A DNA stretch of 64,000 nt from Streptomyces aculeolatus (GCF_020400605.1 NZ_JAINRD010000012.1:162889-226888); one strand, 5' to 3'; counted from the stretch's first letter, positions 1 to 7,863 are shown. A program made the numbers and translations. Notes: generated by a model not told the origin, from the letters alone.

Positions 1-344
1 CGGTTCCCTCCGGCTGCCACCCCTCCGGCTCCTGGCGCCACCCCCCGGCCGTACCGGGGGCCAGCCGGAGTCCGCGGGCCCGTGCGCGTACGCGACGCCA
101 GGCGCGCGTGGGGCGGAAGTCGGCCACGATACAGGGCTGTTTTCGCCACAAGCGGGCTCCGCGGGGCGGGCGGGCGGCGAAGTCCCGCCCGTTCAGGGCC
201 CGGTCGGCGGCCGGGGAAACGGGCCGAACCGGGCAGGATCCGCCGGGTTCCACGCGCGGGACACCCACCGGTACGGCGGTAGCTTGCGCATTGACCAGTC
301 GGGTTGACTGCGCGACCGTTTCCGTATCAGTGAGGTGAGTTCGC
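1..344. other. Intergenic left edge, no gene seen
   Basis: No open frame here has a convincing ribosome site or recognisable product. The last ~60 bases before position 345 are less GC-rich and contain two TTGAC motifs (near 290 and 304), so they probably hold the promoter of the LuxR-type gene. I could not place a -10 with normal spacing. Confidence 0.4.
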
Positions 345-1067
345 GTGCTTTCCATCGGGATAGTGACGCCTGACCGCCGGCACCTTTCGCACGTGCTCGG
401 GCTCGCACTCGACAGATTCCACATCGACATCGTGCTGAGCAGCACCGTGGTGGCGGACGCCGTCTCGCGCGCCGAGGCCGGGCGGGTGGACGTCTGGCTC
501 GCGCGCCCGGCGGCGGCCACCGGGGAGTCCGTACGGGAGTTCCGGCGGCTGCTGCCGCCACGGGTGGCCGGCGAGTACCGGGCAGAGGACGACGGCGTCG
601 GGGCGGGGGCGGGTGCCGGGGGCGTGGGCCGGCCGCGGCCGCTGGCCGTCGTCTGCGGGGGCGAGGAGAGCCAGGTGGCGCAGGCGCTGGCGCTGGGCGC
701 GTCGGCCGTGATGCTGCCGGACGACTCGGTGTTCGACACGGCGGCCGGTCTGTACGCGGCGGCCTCCCGGGACCTGTTCGTCTCGCCGCGGCTGCTGCGC
801 CGGGTATCGCGGCGGCTGAGCGACGTGCTCAGCGGGCCGCTGACCGTCGGCGTGGACGTGCTGACCGAGCGCGAGCAGCGGGTGCTGAGCCTGATGTCCG
901 CGGGCATGTCCAACGGGGCCATCGCCCGCTCGCTGTGCATCAGCCCGGCGACGGTGTCCACGCACGTGGGGCACATCCTGCGCAAGCTGGGGGCCGGGAA
1001 CCGGACGCAGGCGGTGATCGCCGCGCTGCGGCAGTCGCTGATCGCGCACCCGGCGCACCGCGCCTGA
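345..1067 (+). CDS. LuxR/NarL-type HTH transcriptional regulator
   Basis: A 240-residue DNA-binding regulator. Residues about 172-232 form a LuxR-type helix-turn-helix (VLTEREQRVLSLMSAGMSN, then the recognition-helix region SPATVSTHVGHILRKL). The N-terminal ~150 residues resemble a degenerate receiver domain; I see no clear acidic pocket or phospho-Asp, and a Gly/Ala-rich insert lies near residues 85-95, so phosphorylation is doubtful. The start is the GTG at 345, preceded by GAGGTGAG at a good distance. It converges on the DUF5819-like gene with only 56 bp between them, and is the nearest regulator to the peptide/HTTM locus, so control of that locus is a guess from position only. Confidence 0.85.
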   Translation: MLSIGIVTPDRRHLSHVLGLALDRFHIDIVLSSTVVADAVSRAEAGRVDVWLARPAAATGESVREFRRLLPPRVAGEYRAEDDGVGAGAGAGGVGRPRPLAVVCGGEESQVAQALALGASAVMLPDDSVFDTAAGLYAAASRDLFVSPRLLRRVSRRLSDVLSGPLTVGVDVLTEREQRVLSLMSAGMSNGAIARSLCISPATVSTHVGHILRKLGAGNRTQAVIAALRQSLIAHPAHRA

Positions 1068-1123
1068 GGCAGGCGCGGCACGCCGGGTGCGGAGCCGGGG
1101 CGTACGCCCGTCGCGTACGGCCT

Positions 1124-1681
1124 TCAGGTGCGGCGGTTCTGCGGCAGTTCGTGGAAGTCCGACGCGAAGAGCGTGCGCGGCTCCTCCTCCTCGTCGAAGC
1201 CGCCGGAGGACACCACGAGGAACTGCACCTGCCGGGAGCCCGGCGGGTGCGGGCAGTGGTGCGTGACGAACGTGAGCAGCGCCAGATAGGGGATGGTCAG
1301 CTGGAGCACCTCGATGCGCTTCTCGTCCAGCGCGAGCTGGGTCAGCTCCGAGACCGTGTCGGGCAGCAGCTTCTCCACCCGCCGGCCGGGGTGCCAGAGC
1401 ATGTGCCGGATCGTGCGCCTCTCCAGCATCGGGTACTCGGACCACTCGGTGGTGGTGCCGTCCGCCAGCCGCTCGCGCGCCAGCACGTGGATGTCGGAGC
1501 GGCCGGGGTTGGGGGCGAAGAACGTGGTCACGGGGATCGCCGTGTTGATGGGGTCGATGCGGGTGAGGAACTTCGGGGTCCTGCGGAACTGCTTGGCCGC
1601 GGTGAGGCCCAGCCAGGAGGCGAGCACCCCGTAGAGCCCGTAGCGGGCGGCGGTCTGCGGGAGGGCGGTGGGGGTGGTCAT
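1124..1681 (-). CDS. SdpA/DUF5819-like protein of an HTTM locus
   Basis: A 185-residue protein with a weakly hydrophobic N-terminal segment (about residues 14-30) and a second hydrophobic stretch near residue 135 (TIPYLALLTFV). A FAPNP motif at about residues 53-57 is followed by a beta-rich region, as in DUF5819/SdpA-type partners of HTTM proteins. In Bacillus, SdpA and the HTTM protein SdpB mature the secreted toxin SdpC; the same role here is inference. The ATG at 1679-1681 overlaps the stop of the upstream HTTM-hydrolase gene (ATGA), so the two are translationally coupled. Homology is recognised by motif and context only; an alternative is a general membrane-associated accessory protein. 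Confidence 0.6.
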   Translation of the reverse strand: MTTPTALPQTAARYGLYGVLASWLGLTAAKQFRRTPKFLTRIDPINTAIPVTTFFAPNPGRSDIHVLARERLADGTTTEWSEYPMLERRTIRHMLWHPGRRVEKLLPDTVSELTQLALDEKRIEVLQLTIPYLALLTFVTHHCPHPPGSRQVQFLVVSSGGFDEEEEPRTLFASDFHELPQNRRT

Positions 1682-3702
1682 GCGCTCTCTCCTCGGGCGC
1701 CGTCGGGGACCGGGTCCTTCGCCGCGGCCTGCGGGGGTGCGCCGCGGGCGGCGCCCTTCGCCGCGCGCGTACGCGCCCACTCCACGGCCCGTACGACGTG
1801 CGCCGCGTGCGCCTCGTCCAGCACCAGCGACTCGTGTCCCGCCTCCTCGACCACGTCGTGCCTCGACACCGTCGACAGCAGCGCCAACTCGCGCTGGAAC
1901 TCGGCGTGCAGCGGGTCGCTGCGCACCGTCTCGCCCGCGGTCACCACCGCGACCGGGGTGTCGGTGGCGGGCAGCGGCAGCCGCGCGTCGGAGCACCAGG
2001 TGCGCTGCGACTCGGCCAGTTCCTCGCGCGCCGTACGCCACAGCCGCGGCCGGCGCACGATCCGCGCCGTGGCCTCGCCCAGCGGCTCGGGCAGCCCGCT
2101 CATCTGCTGCGGGCGGCCGGAGTAGCGCAGCAGCCCGAACGCCGCCTGCAGCCCCGTCGTCGTCATGCGCTGCCGGATCCAGGGCAGCGCCTCGCGCTGC
2201 CGCGGGGAGCGGACGAACTGCTCGGGGTGGGTGGCGTCCACGAACACCAGGCCGCCGGTGGCTTCGGGGTGGCGGCGGGCGAAGGTGCGGATCAGCAGGC
2301 CGCCGATGGAGTGGCCGACGAGGACGTACGGGGGGTCGAGCCCGAGCGCGTGCAGGGTCTCGGCGAGGACGTCGGCGGCCTCGTCGGGGCCCTGCGGCCG
2401 GGCGGCGGCGTCGCTCCAGCCGATGCCGGGCCGGTCGTACGCGGCGCTCGGCGTCCGCGGGCCGAGGCCGCGCTGCACCCAGCCCCACTGGGTGGCGGGG
2501 GCGGCGAGGCCGTTCTCGAAGACGACGGACGGTCCGCCGGCGGCGGAGTTGCGGGGCAGGACGTGGACGGACCGGCCGGCGACGGTGAGGAGTTCGCCGG
2601 GTGCGTCGCGGCGCAGCCGGGCGTCGCGTACCCGGTTCGCCTGCCGGACGGCGGCGCCGGCCAGCAGCGCGAGGCCGGCGCCCGCGGTGACGGCGGCGGC
2701 GCCGCGGGGGGTGGCGGCGGCGCGGAGCAGCCGGCCGGCGGCGGCCGTGCGGGCGGCGGTGGCGTACGTGCGCGGGGAGGCGGCCGGGGCGGCGGCGCGG
2801 GCGCGCGGGCCCAGCGAGCGGGAGACGTGCGCGAGCGCCGGGTAGGTCGAACAGTACGACCACACGAAGCGGTTGAGGCCCATGAAGCGGGCGTTGCCGA
2901 GGTGGAACGCCGTGCCCGAGGCCAGGATCCCGCGCGCCACGGGCCGCGGCGCGACGAGCACCAGCGGGAACGCCATCTCGCCGAGGATCGTCGCCCATGC
3001 CACCGACTTGGCCAGCCACGGCCGGTCGCGTACGGCGCGGTGGAACAGCGGGTCGCCGAAGGTGCTCGTACGGAAGATCTCCGGGATCGCCGTGCCGTCG
3101 CGCCACACCGGGGAGATCAGCTTGGCCGCGCCGGAGGTGAAGTACGCCATGCAGACCTGCGCGGCGAGGAAGCGCACCAGCATCTCGCGGGCCCGCGGGT
3201 CGTGGCCGAACGCCTTCTCGGCGGCGGACACCGCGTAGTTGACGAACGTCAGGTGGTCGGAGCCGTCGAGGCCGAAGCCGCCCATGCGGGTGTGCAGGCC
3301 GTGGGCGGTGCCGCACATGGTCGCGGCCAGCACCCCGCGCTGCGCGCGGGTGGCGCCGGGCAGCAGCAGGCCGAGGCCGGTCAGGGCGCGGGTCTGCACC
3401 AGGCCGACGACGCCGGGGTAGCCGAAGACCTTCTCCAGCCGCTCCTCGCCGATGCTGCGCCACCACAGGGGGGCGCGCAGCCGCATCACGGGCCAGGCGA
3501 ACAGGCCGTCGTCGGCGAGGGTGTCGGCGGTGGCGAGCTGCTCGACGGCGCCGATGGTGGCGCCGACGGAGGTCATCAGCTCCAGCTTGCGGAACACGGT
3601 GTCGATGTCGTCCTGCCCGCGGTACAGCCGGGCGGCGAACCGGCCGGCCGCCGGGCGGGCGGAGGCTGCGGAAGGTGGTGGCGGTGGCGCGCTGGTGGTC
3701 AT
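1678..3702 (-). CDS. HTTM-domain membrane protein fused to alpha/beta hydrolase
   Basis: A 674-residue two-part protein. Residues about 30-350 are an HTTM (vitamin-K-dependent-carboxylase-like/SdpB-like) membrane domain with several hydrophobic helices and the signature TSGAAKLISPVWRDGT near residues 189-204. Residues about 370-665 are an alpha/beta hydrolase: the nucleophile elbow GHSIGG puts Ser near 465, FVDATHPEQ follows, and GHES near residue 636 supplies the likely catalytic His. HTTM proteins such as SdpB act in toxin-peptide maturation; a fused esterase/peptidase-type hydrolase is an unusual addition. Gene order is peptide (3863-4165), this fusion, then the SdpA-like gene. The substrate is unknown; the neighbouring peptide is the obvious candidate. 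Confidence 0.8.
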   Translation of the reverse strand: MTTSAPPPPPSAASARPAAGRFAARLYRGQDDIDTVFRKLELMTSVGATIGAVEQLATADTLADDGLFAWPVMRLRAPLWWRSIGEERLEKVFGYPGVVGLVQTRALTGLGLLLPGATRAQRGVLAATMCGTAHGLHTRMGGFGLDGSDHLTFVNYAVSAAEKAFGHDPRAREMLVRFLAAQVCMAYFTSGAAKLISPVWRDGTAIPEIFRTSTFGDPLFHRAVRDRPWLAKSVAWATILGEMAFPLVLVAPRPVARGILASGTAFHLGNARFMGLNRFVWSYCSTYPALAHVSRSLGPRARAAAPAASPRTYATAARTAAAGRLLRAAATPRGAAAVTAGAGLALLAGAAVRQANRVRDARLRRDAPGELLTVAGRSVHVLPRNSAAGGPSVVFENGLAAPATQWGWVQRGLGPRTPSAAYDRPGIGWSDAAARPQGPDEAADVLAETLHALGLDPPYVLVGHSIGGLLIRTFARRHPEATGGLVFVDATHPEQFVRSPRQREALPWIRQRMTTTGLQAAFGLLRYSGRPQQMSGLPEPLGEATARIVRRPRLWRTAREELAESQRTWCSDARLPLPATDTPVAVVTAGETVRSDPLHAEFQRELALLSTVSRHDVVEEAGHESLVLDEAHAAHVVRAVEWARTRAAKGAARGAPPQAAAKDPVPDGARGESA

Positions 3703-3734
3703 GGGTGGGGTCTCCCTTCGGGCGGTACGGCGGA

Positions 3735-3776
3735 GCGCCCCCGGGCGGCGGCGGGATGCCGTCCGCCCGGGGGCGC
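3735..3776 (-). terminator. Strong hairpin between peptide gene and HTTM gene
   Basis: Perfect 14-bp GC stem (3735-3748 with 3763-3776) and a 14-base loop, about 86 bases after the stop of the 100-residue peptide gene and about 33 bases before the HTTM-hydrolase start. It would terminate or attenuate transcription, giving more peptide message than enzyme message, as is common for peptide toxins and RiPPs. There is no U tract, which is normal at this GC content. Confidence 0.6.
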
Positions 3777-3862
3777 CGCGGCCGGCCGGACGCCGGGCGG
3801 TACCGAGGTGCGGGCGGTGCCGGGGCGTCAGGCCGTACGGCGGCGGGGGTGCGGGCCGGCCG

Positions 3863-4165
3863 TCAGACCATGCCCGGGTGGCCGCCGGTCAGCTGGTCGA
3901 CCGAACGCCCCCTGAGCGCGGCGCCGTTCGGGGCGTCGGGCGAGGTGCCGTCGTGGTAGCCGAAGGCGGTGACGAAGCTCGTGACCGGGCCGAGCGCGCA
4001 CCCGACCGCCCCGGCGACCGTCAGCGCGATCAGCGGGGTGAAGAGCACCGGGACGACGCGGTCGGTCGGGGCGACGAAGTGCTCGTCGTGGTCCGCCGCG
4101 TGCTGCTGCGCCCAGACGGCGATGCGGGAGTCCTCCGTCGTGGGGGCCTGAAGGGTCGTGGTCAT
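3863..4165 (-). CDS. Small membrane peptide, possible toxin/bacteriocin precursor
   Basis: A 100-residue protein with a polar N-terminal half (about residues 1-34), a long hydrophobic stretch at about 36-66 (from VVPVLFTPLIALTV on to SFVTAFGYH) holding one Cys, and a polar tail. This is the layout of an exported membrane-active peptide precursor. It is first in a minus-strand set with the HTTM-hydrolase and SdpA-like genes and is separated from them by a strong hairpin. The ATG at 4163-4165 has AGGAAGAGGTC upstream on the coding strand. I do not recognise a family; the precursor role rests on context. Alternatively it is a one- or two-helix membrane subunit of the HTTM protein. Confidence 0.55.
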   Translation of the reverse strand: MTTTLQAPTTEDSRIAVWAQQHAADHDEHFVAPTDRVVPVLFTPLIALTVAGAVGCALGPVTSFVTAFGYHDGTSPDAPNGAALRGRSVDQLTGGHPGMV

Positions 4166-4444
4166 GACCTCTTCCTTTCGTCGGGAGACTCCGAAGCTAG
4201 GTGCGGCGGTCGGGCCGGGCATCCGGCCAATGCACCGTCTTGGCGGCGGGTACGGAGGAGTTCTGAGGATTGACGCGGCGGCCGGTTCCGGTTACGTGCG
4301 GGGGCGTCTCGCGGCGGCCCGGGGTTGTCAATCCCCCGCAGCCCGCGCGTGTGCCGCGGCCCCTCCGGCGAAATGCGGATGCGCGGCCGGCGGGGGCGGT
4401 CCTACGTTCCGGGGCACGAGGACGCCGAGCGGGAGGGCCGGGGC

Positions 4445-5734
4445 ATGAGCGAGCCGACGCACGACGGGGGCGGGGAGCGTACGCGGGGGCGGGAGGGGAC
4501 GCGCGCCGCGGAGGAAGGCCGCGGCGCCGCGGAACCGCTGGGCGGGCCGGGCGCCTTGCGCGGCGGCGGGCGGCAGGACGCCGGGCCGCCCGGGGCGCCC
4601 GGAGCCGGGAGCGGGGCCGGCGCGCCGGGCGCCGGGGAGGCCGCCGCCGTACGGGCCGCGACCGGCACCCTGCTCTACGGCTTCGCGCTCTCCCGGGTCA
4701 CCGGCGCCTTCGTCCGCCTCGGCATACCCGACGCGCTGGCCGGCACCGCCCTGCCCGCCGACCGCCTCGCGCACGCCACCGGCACCCACGAACCCTCCCT
4801 GCGCCGCCTGCTGCGCGCCGCGTCGGCGCTGGGCCTGCTGACCGTACGGCCCGGCGGGCACTACGAACTGACCCTGCTCGGCGAGCTGTTCCGCGACGAC
4901 CCGCGGCTGCGCCGGCTCGCAGAGCTGTACGGCGAGCCGGCGGTGTGGCGGGCGTACGGCGCGCTGGAGGACGCCGTACGCGACGGCGGGTCCGCCTTCC
5001 GGCACGCCCACGGCACCGGCCTCTTCACGGCACTGGAGACGGACGGGCCGCTGGCGGCGCGGTTCACCGGGGCGATGGGCACGGTGACAGCGGCGCAGAC
5101 GGAACAGGTCGTGTCCGGCTTCGACTTCGGCGGCATCGGCCACCTCGTGGACGTCGGCGGCGGCGACGGCACGCTGCTCGCCGCGCTGCTGCGTGCGTAC
5201 CCGCGCCTGCGCGGCACCCTGCTGGAGCGCCCCGCGGCCCTTGCCGCGGCGCCGCCGGTGCTGCGGGCGGCGGGGGTCGCGGACCGGTGCGCGCTGCTGG
5301 AGGGCGACTTCTTCGCCGCGGTCCCGGTGGGCGGCGGCGGTCCGGCCGACGCCTGCCTGCTGAAGAACATCCTGCACAACTTCGGCGACGACGACTGCGT
5401 GCGCGTGCTGCGCGCCTGCCGGGCGGCACTGCGGCCCGGCGGGCGGGTGCTGGTGCCCGCGCTGGTCCTGCCGGAGGCGGGCGGCGGGGCCGGTACGCAG
5501 CCGGACGCGGAGACGGCGGTGGCGCTGAGCGACGTGGAGATGATGGTGCTGACGGCCGGGCGGGAACGCACCCTGGCCGAGTACCGCGCGCTCTTCGCCC
5601 GCGCCGGGCTGGCGCTGCCGCCCGGGGCGCCCCCGGCTTTGCCCGGGCTGCCGCACCACTCCATGCTGGAGGGGACGGACGGGACGGAGCACGGGACGCG
5701 GGAGGCGCGCGATGGTGCTGCTGTACGACGGTGA
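4445..5734 (+). CDS. SAM-dependent O-methyltransferase (plant-type/HIOMT-like)
   Basis: About 429 residues from the ATG at 4445. A Gly/Ala-rich N-terminal tail of ~65 residues is followed by an all-helical dimerisation/winged-helix domain (about 70-160) and a class I methyltransferase domain with the SAM loop LVDVGGGDG and the segment KNILHNFGDDD typical of the Acetylserotonin/carminomycin O-methyltransferase family. It would methylate a hydroxyl on a small aromatic or polyketide-like substrate. It is transcribed divergently from the peptide locus and overlaps the DCC gene by 23 bases, so the pair is coupled. Open frame continues upstream to 4325, but the extra residues are low-complexity; the ATG has a GGAGGG-like site. 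Confidence 0.8.
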   Translation: MSEPTHDGGGERTRGREGTRAAEEGRGAAEPLGGPGALRGGGRQDAGPPGAPGAGSGAGAPGAGEAAAVRAATGTLLYGFALSRVTGAFVRLGIPDALAGTALPADRLAHATGTHEPSLRRLLRAASALGLLTVRPGGHYELTLLGELFRDDPRLRRLAELYGEPAVWRAYGALEDAVRDGGSAFRHAHGTGLFTALETDGPLAARFTGAMGTVTAAQTEQVVSGFDFGGIGHLVDVGGGDGTLLAALLRAYPRLRGTLLERPAALAAAPPVLRAAGVADRCALLEGDFFAAVPVGGGGPADACLLKNILHNFGDDDCVRVLRACRAALRPGGRVLVPALVLPEAGGGAGTQPDAETAVALSDVEMMVLTAGRERTLAEYRALFARAGLALPPGAPPALPGLPHHSMLEGTDGTEHGTREARDGAAVRR

Positions 5735-6122
5735 CTGCGGCTTCTGCACGGGGTGGGCCGACTTCGGGCGCCGGCGCTTCGCGCCCGAGGTGCGGATCGT
5801 GCCGTGGCAGTCCGTGGACCCGGAGGCCTACGGGGTGCCGGAGGAGCGGCTGCTGCGCGAGGTGGTGCTCGTCGGGGAGGCGGGGCACGCGCCCGCCGAC
5901 CCCCGGGCGGCGGCCCCGCCGCCGGGCGGCGCCATGGCCATCGCCGGGACGCTCCGCAGCGGGAACCGCGCCGGCCGGGTGCTGGGCCGCGCGCTCGCCG
6001 CACGGCCCGTACGCCGCCCCGCCGCCGCCCTCTACCGCCTGGTCTCCCGCAACCGCTACCGCCTGCGCTTCCCCCTCCTCCCCGCCCGCGAGGGCGCCCG
6101 CTGCGGCGTCACCCGTCCCTAG
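5712..6122 (+). CDS. DCC-family (DUF393) thiol-disulfide oxidoreductase
   Basis: A 136-residue protein opening with LLYDGDCGFC, the DGxCxxC signature of the DCC/DUF393 family (YuxK-type), whose N-terminal half is thioredoxin-like. The family is predicted to do thiol/disulfide exchange and is often encoded beside, or fused to, HTTM-domain proteins, which fits the HTTM gene 2 kb away. A Pro/Ala insert at about residues 58-75 lengthens the usual fold. It overlaps the methyltransferase gene by 23 bases. Its TAG stop lies inside the left arm of a 61-bp hairpin. Confidence 0.8.
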   Translation: MVLLYDGDCGFCTGWADFGRRRFAPEVRIVPWQSVDPEAYGVPEERLLREVVLVGEAGHAPADPRAAAPPPGGAMAIAGTLRSGNRAGRVLGRALAARPVRRPAAALYRLVSRNRYRLRFPLLPAREGARCGVTRP

Positions 6123-6179
6123 GGTCTGTCGTTTGGGTCTTCGCCGGGCTCGCGGCAAGACCCAAACGACAGACCCTAG
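6119..6179. repeat. Perfect 23-bp-arm hairpin with CTAG at both ends
   Basis: Arms 6119-6141 and 6157-6179 are perfect inverted copies; four further bases (6143-6146 and 6153-6156) can pair in the loop. Both ends read CTAG, a target site duplicated by some IS5-type elements, and the arm begins GGTCTGTC like the sequence at 12403. It supplies the stop codon of the DCC gene. It can act as a bidirectional terminator, and may be a minimal transposon relic. Confidence 0.65.
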
Positions 6180-6193
6180 CCCCACCAGCTCAT

Positions 6194-6255
6194 TCAACCG
6201 ATCGGTTGACCACGCGGAGGCGGCGTGCCAGCATGTTGTTCAACCGATCAGTTGA
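6194..6255 (+). promoter_or_regulatory. Twin palindromic operators of the ArsR repressor
   Basis: Two copies of a 16-bp palindrome: TCAACCGATCGGTTGA at 6194-6209 (perfect) and TCAACCGATCAGTTGA at 6240-6255 (one mismatch). Their centres are 46 bp apart, and the second ends 9 bases before the ATG of the ArsR gene. The placement suggests autorepression. Confidence 0.75.
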
Positions 6256-6264
6256 GGACGTGAC

Positions 6265-6669
6265 ATGACCTCGGCCCCCCAGCCCGTGCCGGAGCCCGAC
6301 CAGCGGCTGTCCCTGGTCTTCTCCGCACTCGCCGACCCGACCAGGCGCGACATCGTGGCCCGCCTCACCGCGGGCGACGCCACCGTCAACGAGCTGGCCG
6401 AGCCGTACGACGTCAGCGTGCAGGCCGTCTCCAAGCACATCCGCGTCCTGGAGGACGCCGGCCTGGTCAGCCGCACCCGGGACGCCCAGCGGCGGCCCTG
6501 CCACCTGGAGGCGGGGGTCTTCGACCTCATGACGAAGTGGATCGAGCGCTACCGGCGCGCGGCGGAGGACCGCTACCGCCGCCTGGACGCCGTCCTGGAG
6601 CAGATGGACGCCCAGGACGCGCCGCCGGTGCCGACGCCCCGAACGACGAAGGAAGCAGACGCCTCATGA
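6265..6669 (+). CDS. ArsR-family winged-helix repressor
   Basis: A 134-residue regulator with an ArsR-type winged helix at about residues 10-90 (LADPTRRDIVARL, VSVQAVSKHIRVLEDAGLV). No Cys-rich metal motif (ELCVC) is present; this is the subgroup commonly paired with SRPBCC/AHSA1 proteins. The ATG at 6265 follows two palindromic operators, so it likely represses itself and the next gene. Its TGA overlaps the ATG of that gene (ATGA), showing translational coupling. Confidence 0.88.
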   Translation: MTSAPQPVPEPDQRLSLVFSALADPTRRDIVARLTAGDATVNELAEPYDVSVQAVSKHIRVLEDAGLVSRTRDAQRRPCHLEAGVFDLMTKWIERYRRAAEDRYRRLDAVLEQMDAQDAPPVPTPRTTKEADAS

Positions 6670-7706
6670 GCACCACACCCACCCGCCACCGCAACGAGAC
6701 CGGGATCACCGTCGACCCGGTGCTCCCCACCATCGTGATCACCCGGGAGTTCGAGGCCCCGCCCGAGCGGGTGTTCCGCGCGCACACCGACCCCGACCTC
6801 GTCGCCCAGTGGCTCGGCCCGCGCGGGCTGACCATGACCATCGAGCGCTACGACGCCCGCACCGACGGCTCGTACCGCTACGTCCACTCCGACGACGAGG
6901 GGAACGACTACGCCTTCCACGGCGTGTTCCACGAGGTGCGCCCCACCGAGCGCATCGTCCAGACCTTCACCTACGAGGGCATGCCCGACAGCGTCAGCCT
7001 GGAGACCGCCGTCTTCGAGGACCTCGGCGGGCGCACCCGGCTGACCACCACCTCGCTGCTGGACTCGCTCGAATCCCGCGACGGCATGATCGCCGGCGGC
7101 GCCGAGACCGGCATCCGCGAGGGCTACGAACGGCTGGACGAACTGCTCGACGGCACCCGGGCCGCCGCCGAACACCGCCGGGTCGCCGGCGAGTTCACGG
7201 CCCGCGTCCGCGGCGTCGCCGCGGACCGGTGGGACGACCCGGCGCCGTGCGAGGGGTGGGTCGCGCGGGACGTCGTCCGGCACCTCGTCGAGTGGTTCCC
7301 CGGCTTCCTGAAGGCGGGCGCCGGCATCGAGCTGCCGAAGGGCCCGCCGGTGGACGAGGACCCGGTGGGGGCGTGGCAGGTGCACAACGACGCCGTGCAG
7401 GCCGTCCTGGACGACCCGGCCACGGCGGGCAGGACCCTGTCGCACCCGGAGACCGGCGACCTGCCGCTGGCACAGGCCATCGACCGCTTCTACACCGGCG
7501 ACGTGTTCATGCACACCTGGGATCTGGCCCGGGCGACCGGCCAGGACGAGCGGCTGGATCCGGCCAAGTGCGCCGCCCTGCTGGCGGGGATGCTGCCGAT
7601 GGACGAGGTGCTGCGCGGCAGCGGCCACTACGGCCCGCGCGTCGAGGTCCCGGAGAGCGCCGACGTGCAGACCCGCCTGCTGGCGTTCATCGGCCGCACG
7701 CCCTGA
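6666..7706 (+). CDS. AHSA1/SRPBCC domain fused to TIGR03086 DinB-like domain
   Basis: A 346-residue two-domain protein. Residues about 20-165 are an AHSA1-type SRPBCC ligand-binding fold (ITREFEAPPERVFRAHTDP at the start, ERIVQTFTYEGMP in the middle). Residues about 170-346 match the mycothiol-dependent maleylpyruvate isomerase/TIGR03086 DinB-like family (PAPCEGWVARDVVRHLVEW, and FMHTWDLARATGQDERLD near the end). The fusion suggests binding of a hydrophobic compound coupled to mycothiol- or metal-dependent chemistry; the substrate is unknown. It is coupled to the ArsR gene by a 4-base overlap. The last 45 residues correspond to the usual C-terminal strand region, so the gene looks complete. 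Confidence 0.85.
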   Translation: MSTTPTRHRNETGITVDPVLPTIVITREFEAPPERVFRAHTDPDLVAQWLGPRGLTMTIERYDARTDGSYRYVHSDDEGNDYAFHGVFHEVRPTERIVQTFTYEGMPDSVSLETAVFEDLGGRTRLTTTSLLDSLESRDGMIAGGAETGIREGYERLDELLDGTRAAAEHRRVAGEFTARVRGVAADRWDDPAPCEGWVARDVVRHLVEWFPGFLKAGAGIELPKGPPVDEDPVGAWQVHNDAVQAVLDDPATAGRTLSHPETGDLPLAQAIDRFYTGDVFMHTWDLARATGQDERLDPAKCAALLAGMLPMDEVLRGSGHYGPRVEVPESADVQTRLLAFIGRTP

Positions 7707-7733
7707 GCCGGGCGGCGGGCCGCCGGCCCCGCT

Positions 7734-7768
7734 CCTGTCCCTGCCACGCCGCCCGTGGCAGGGACAGG
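7734..7768 (+). terminator. Rho-independent-type hairpin after the ArsR operon
   Basis: Perfect 15-bp stem (7734-7748 with 7754-7768), 5-base loop, 27 bases after the stop of the SRPBCC gene. No U tract. Confidence 0.75.
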
Positions 7769-7834
7769 ACCGTGCTGTGCAGCGTATGCGCTGGTGAGCC
7801 GCCCGGGGCGGGTCATGCCGCGGATTTGGCCGAC

Positions 7835-7863
7835 GCTTGACGGTCGCTTGGCCGGCCGCTGGT
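7835..7863 (+). promoter_or_regulatory. SARP-type direct repeats upstream of hemerythrin gene
   Basis: Three heptamers in 11-bp register: GCTTGAC (7835), GCTTGGC (7846) and CGCTGGT (7857), with 4-base spacers. From TGACGGTC (7838) the site matches the repeat block at 9204-9226 in about 18 of 23 positions, so both are probably bound by the same SARP. It lies about 50 bases before the hemerythrin ATG. Confidence 0.5.
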
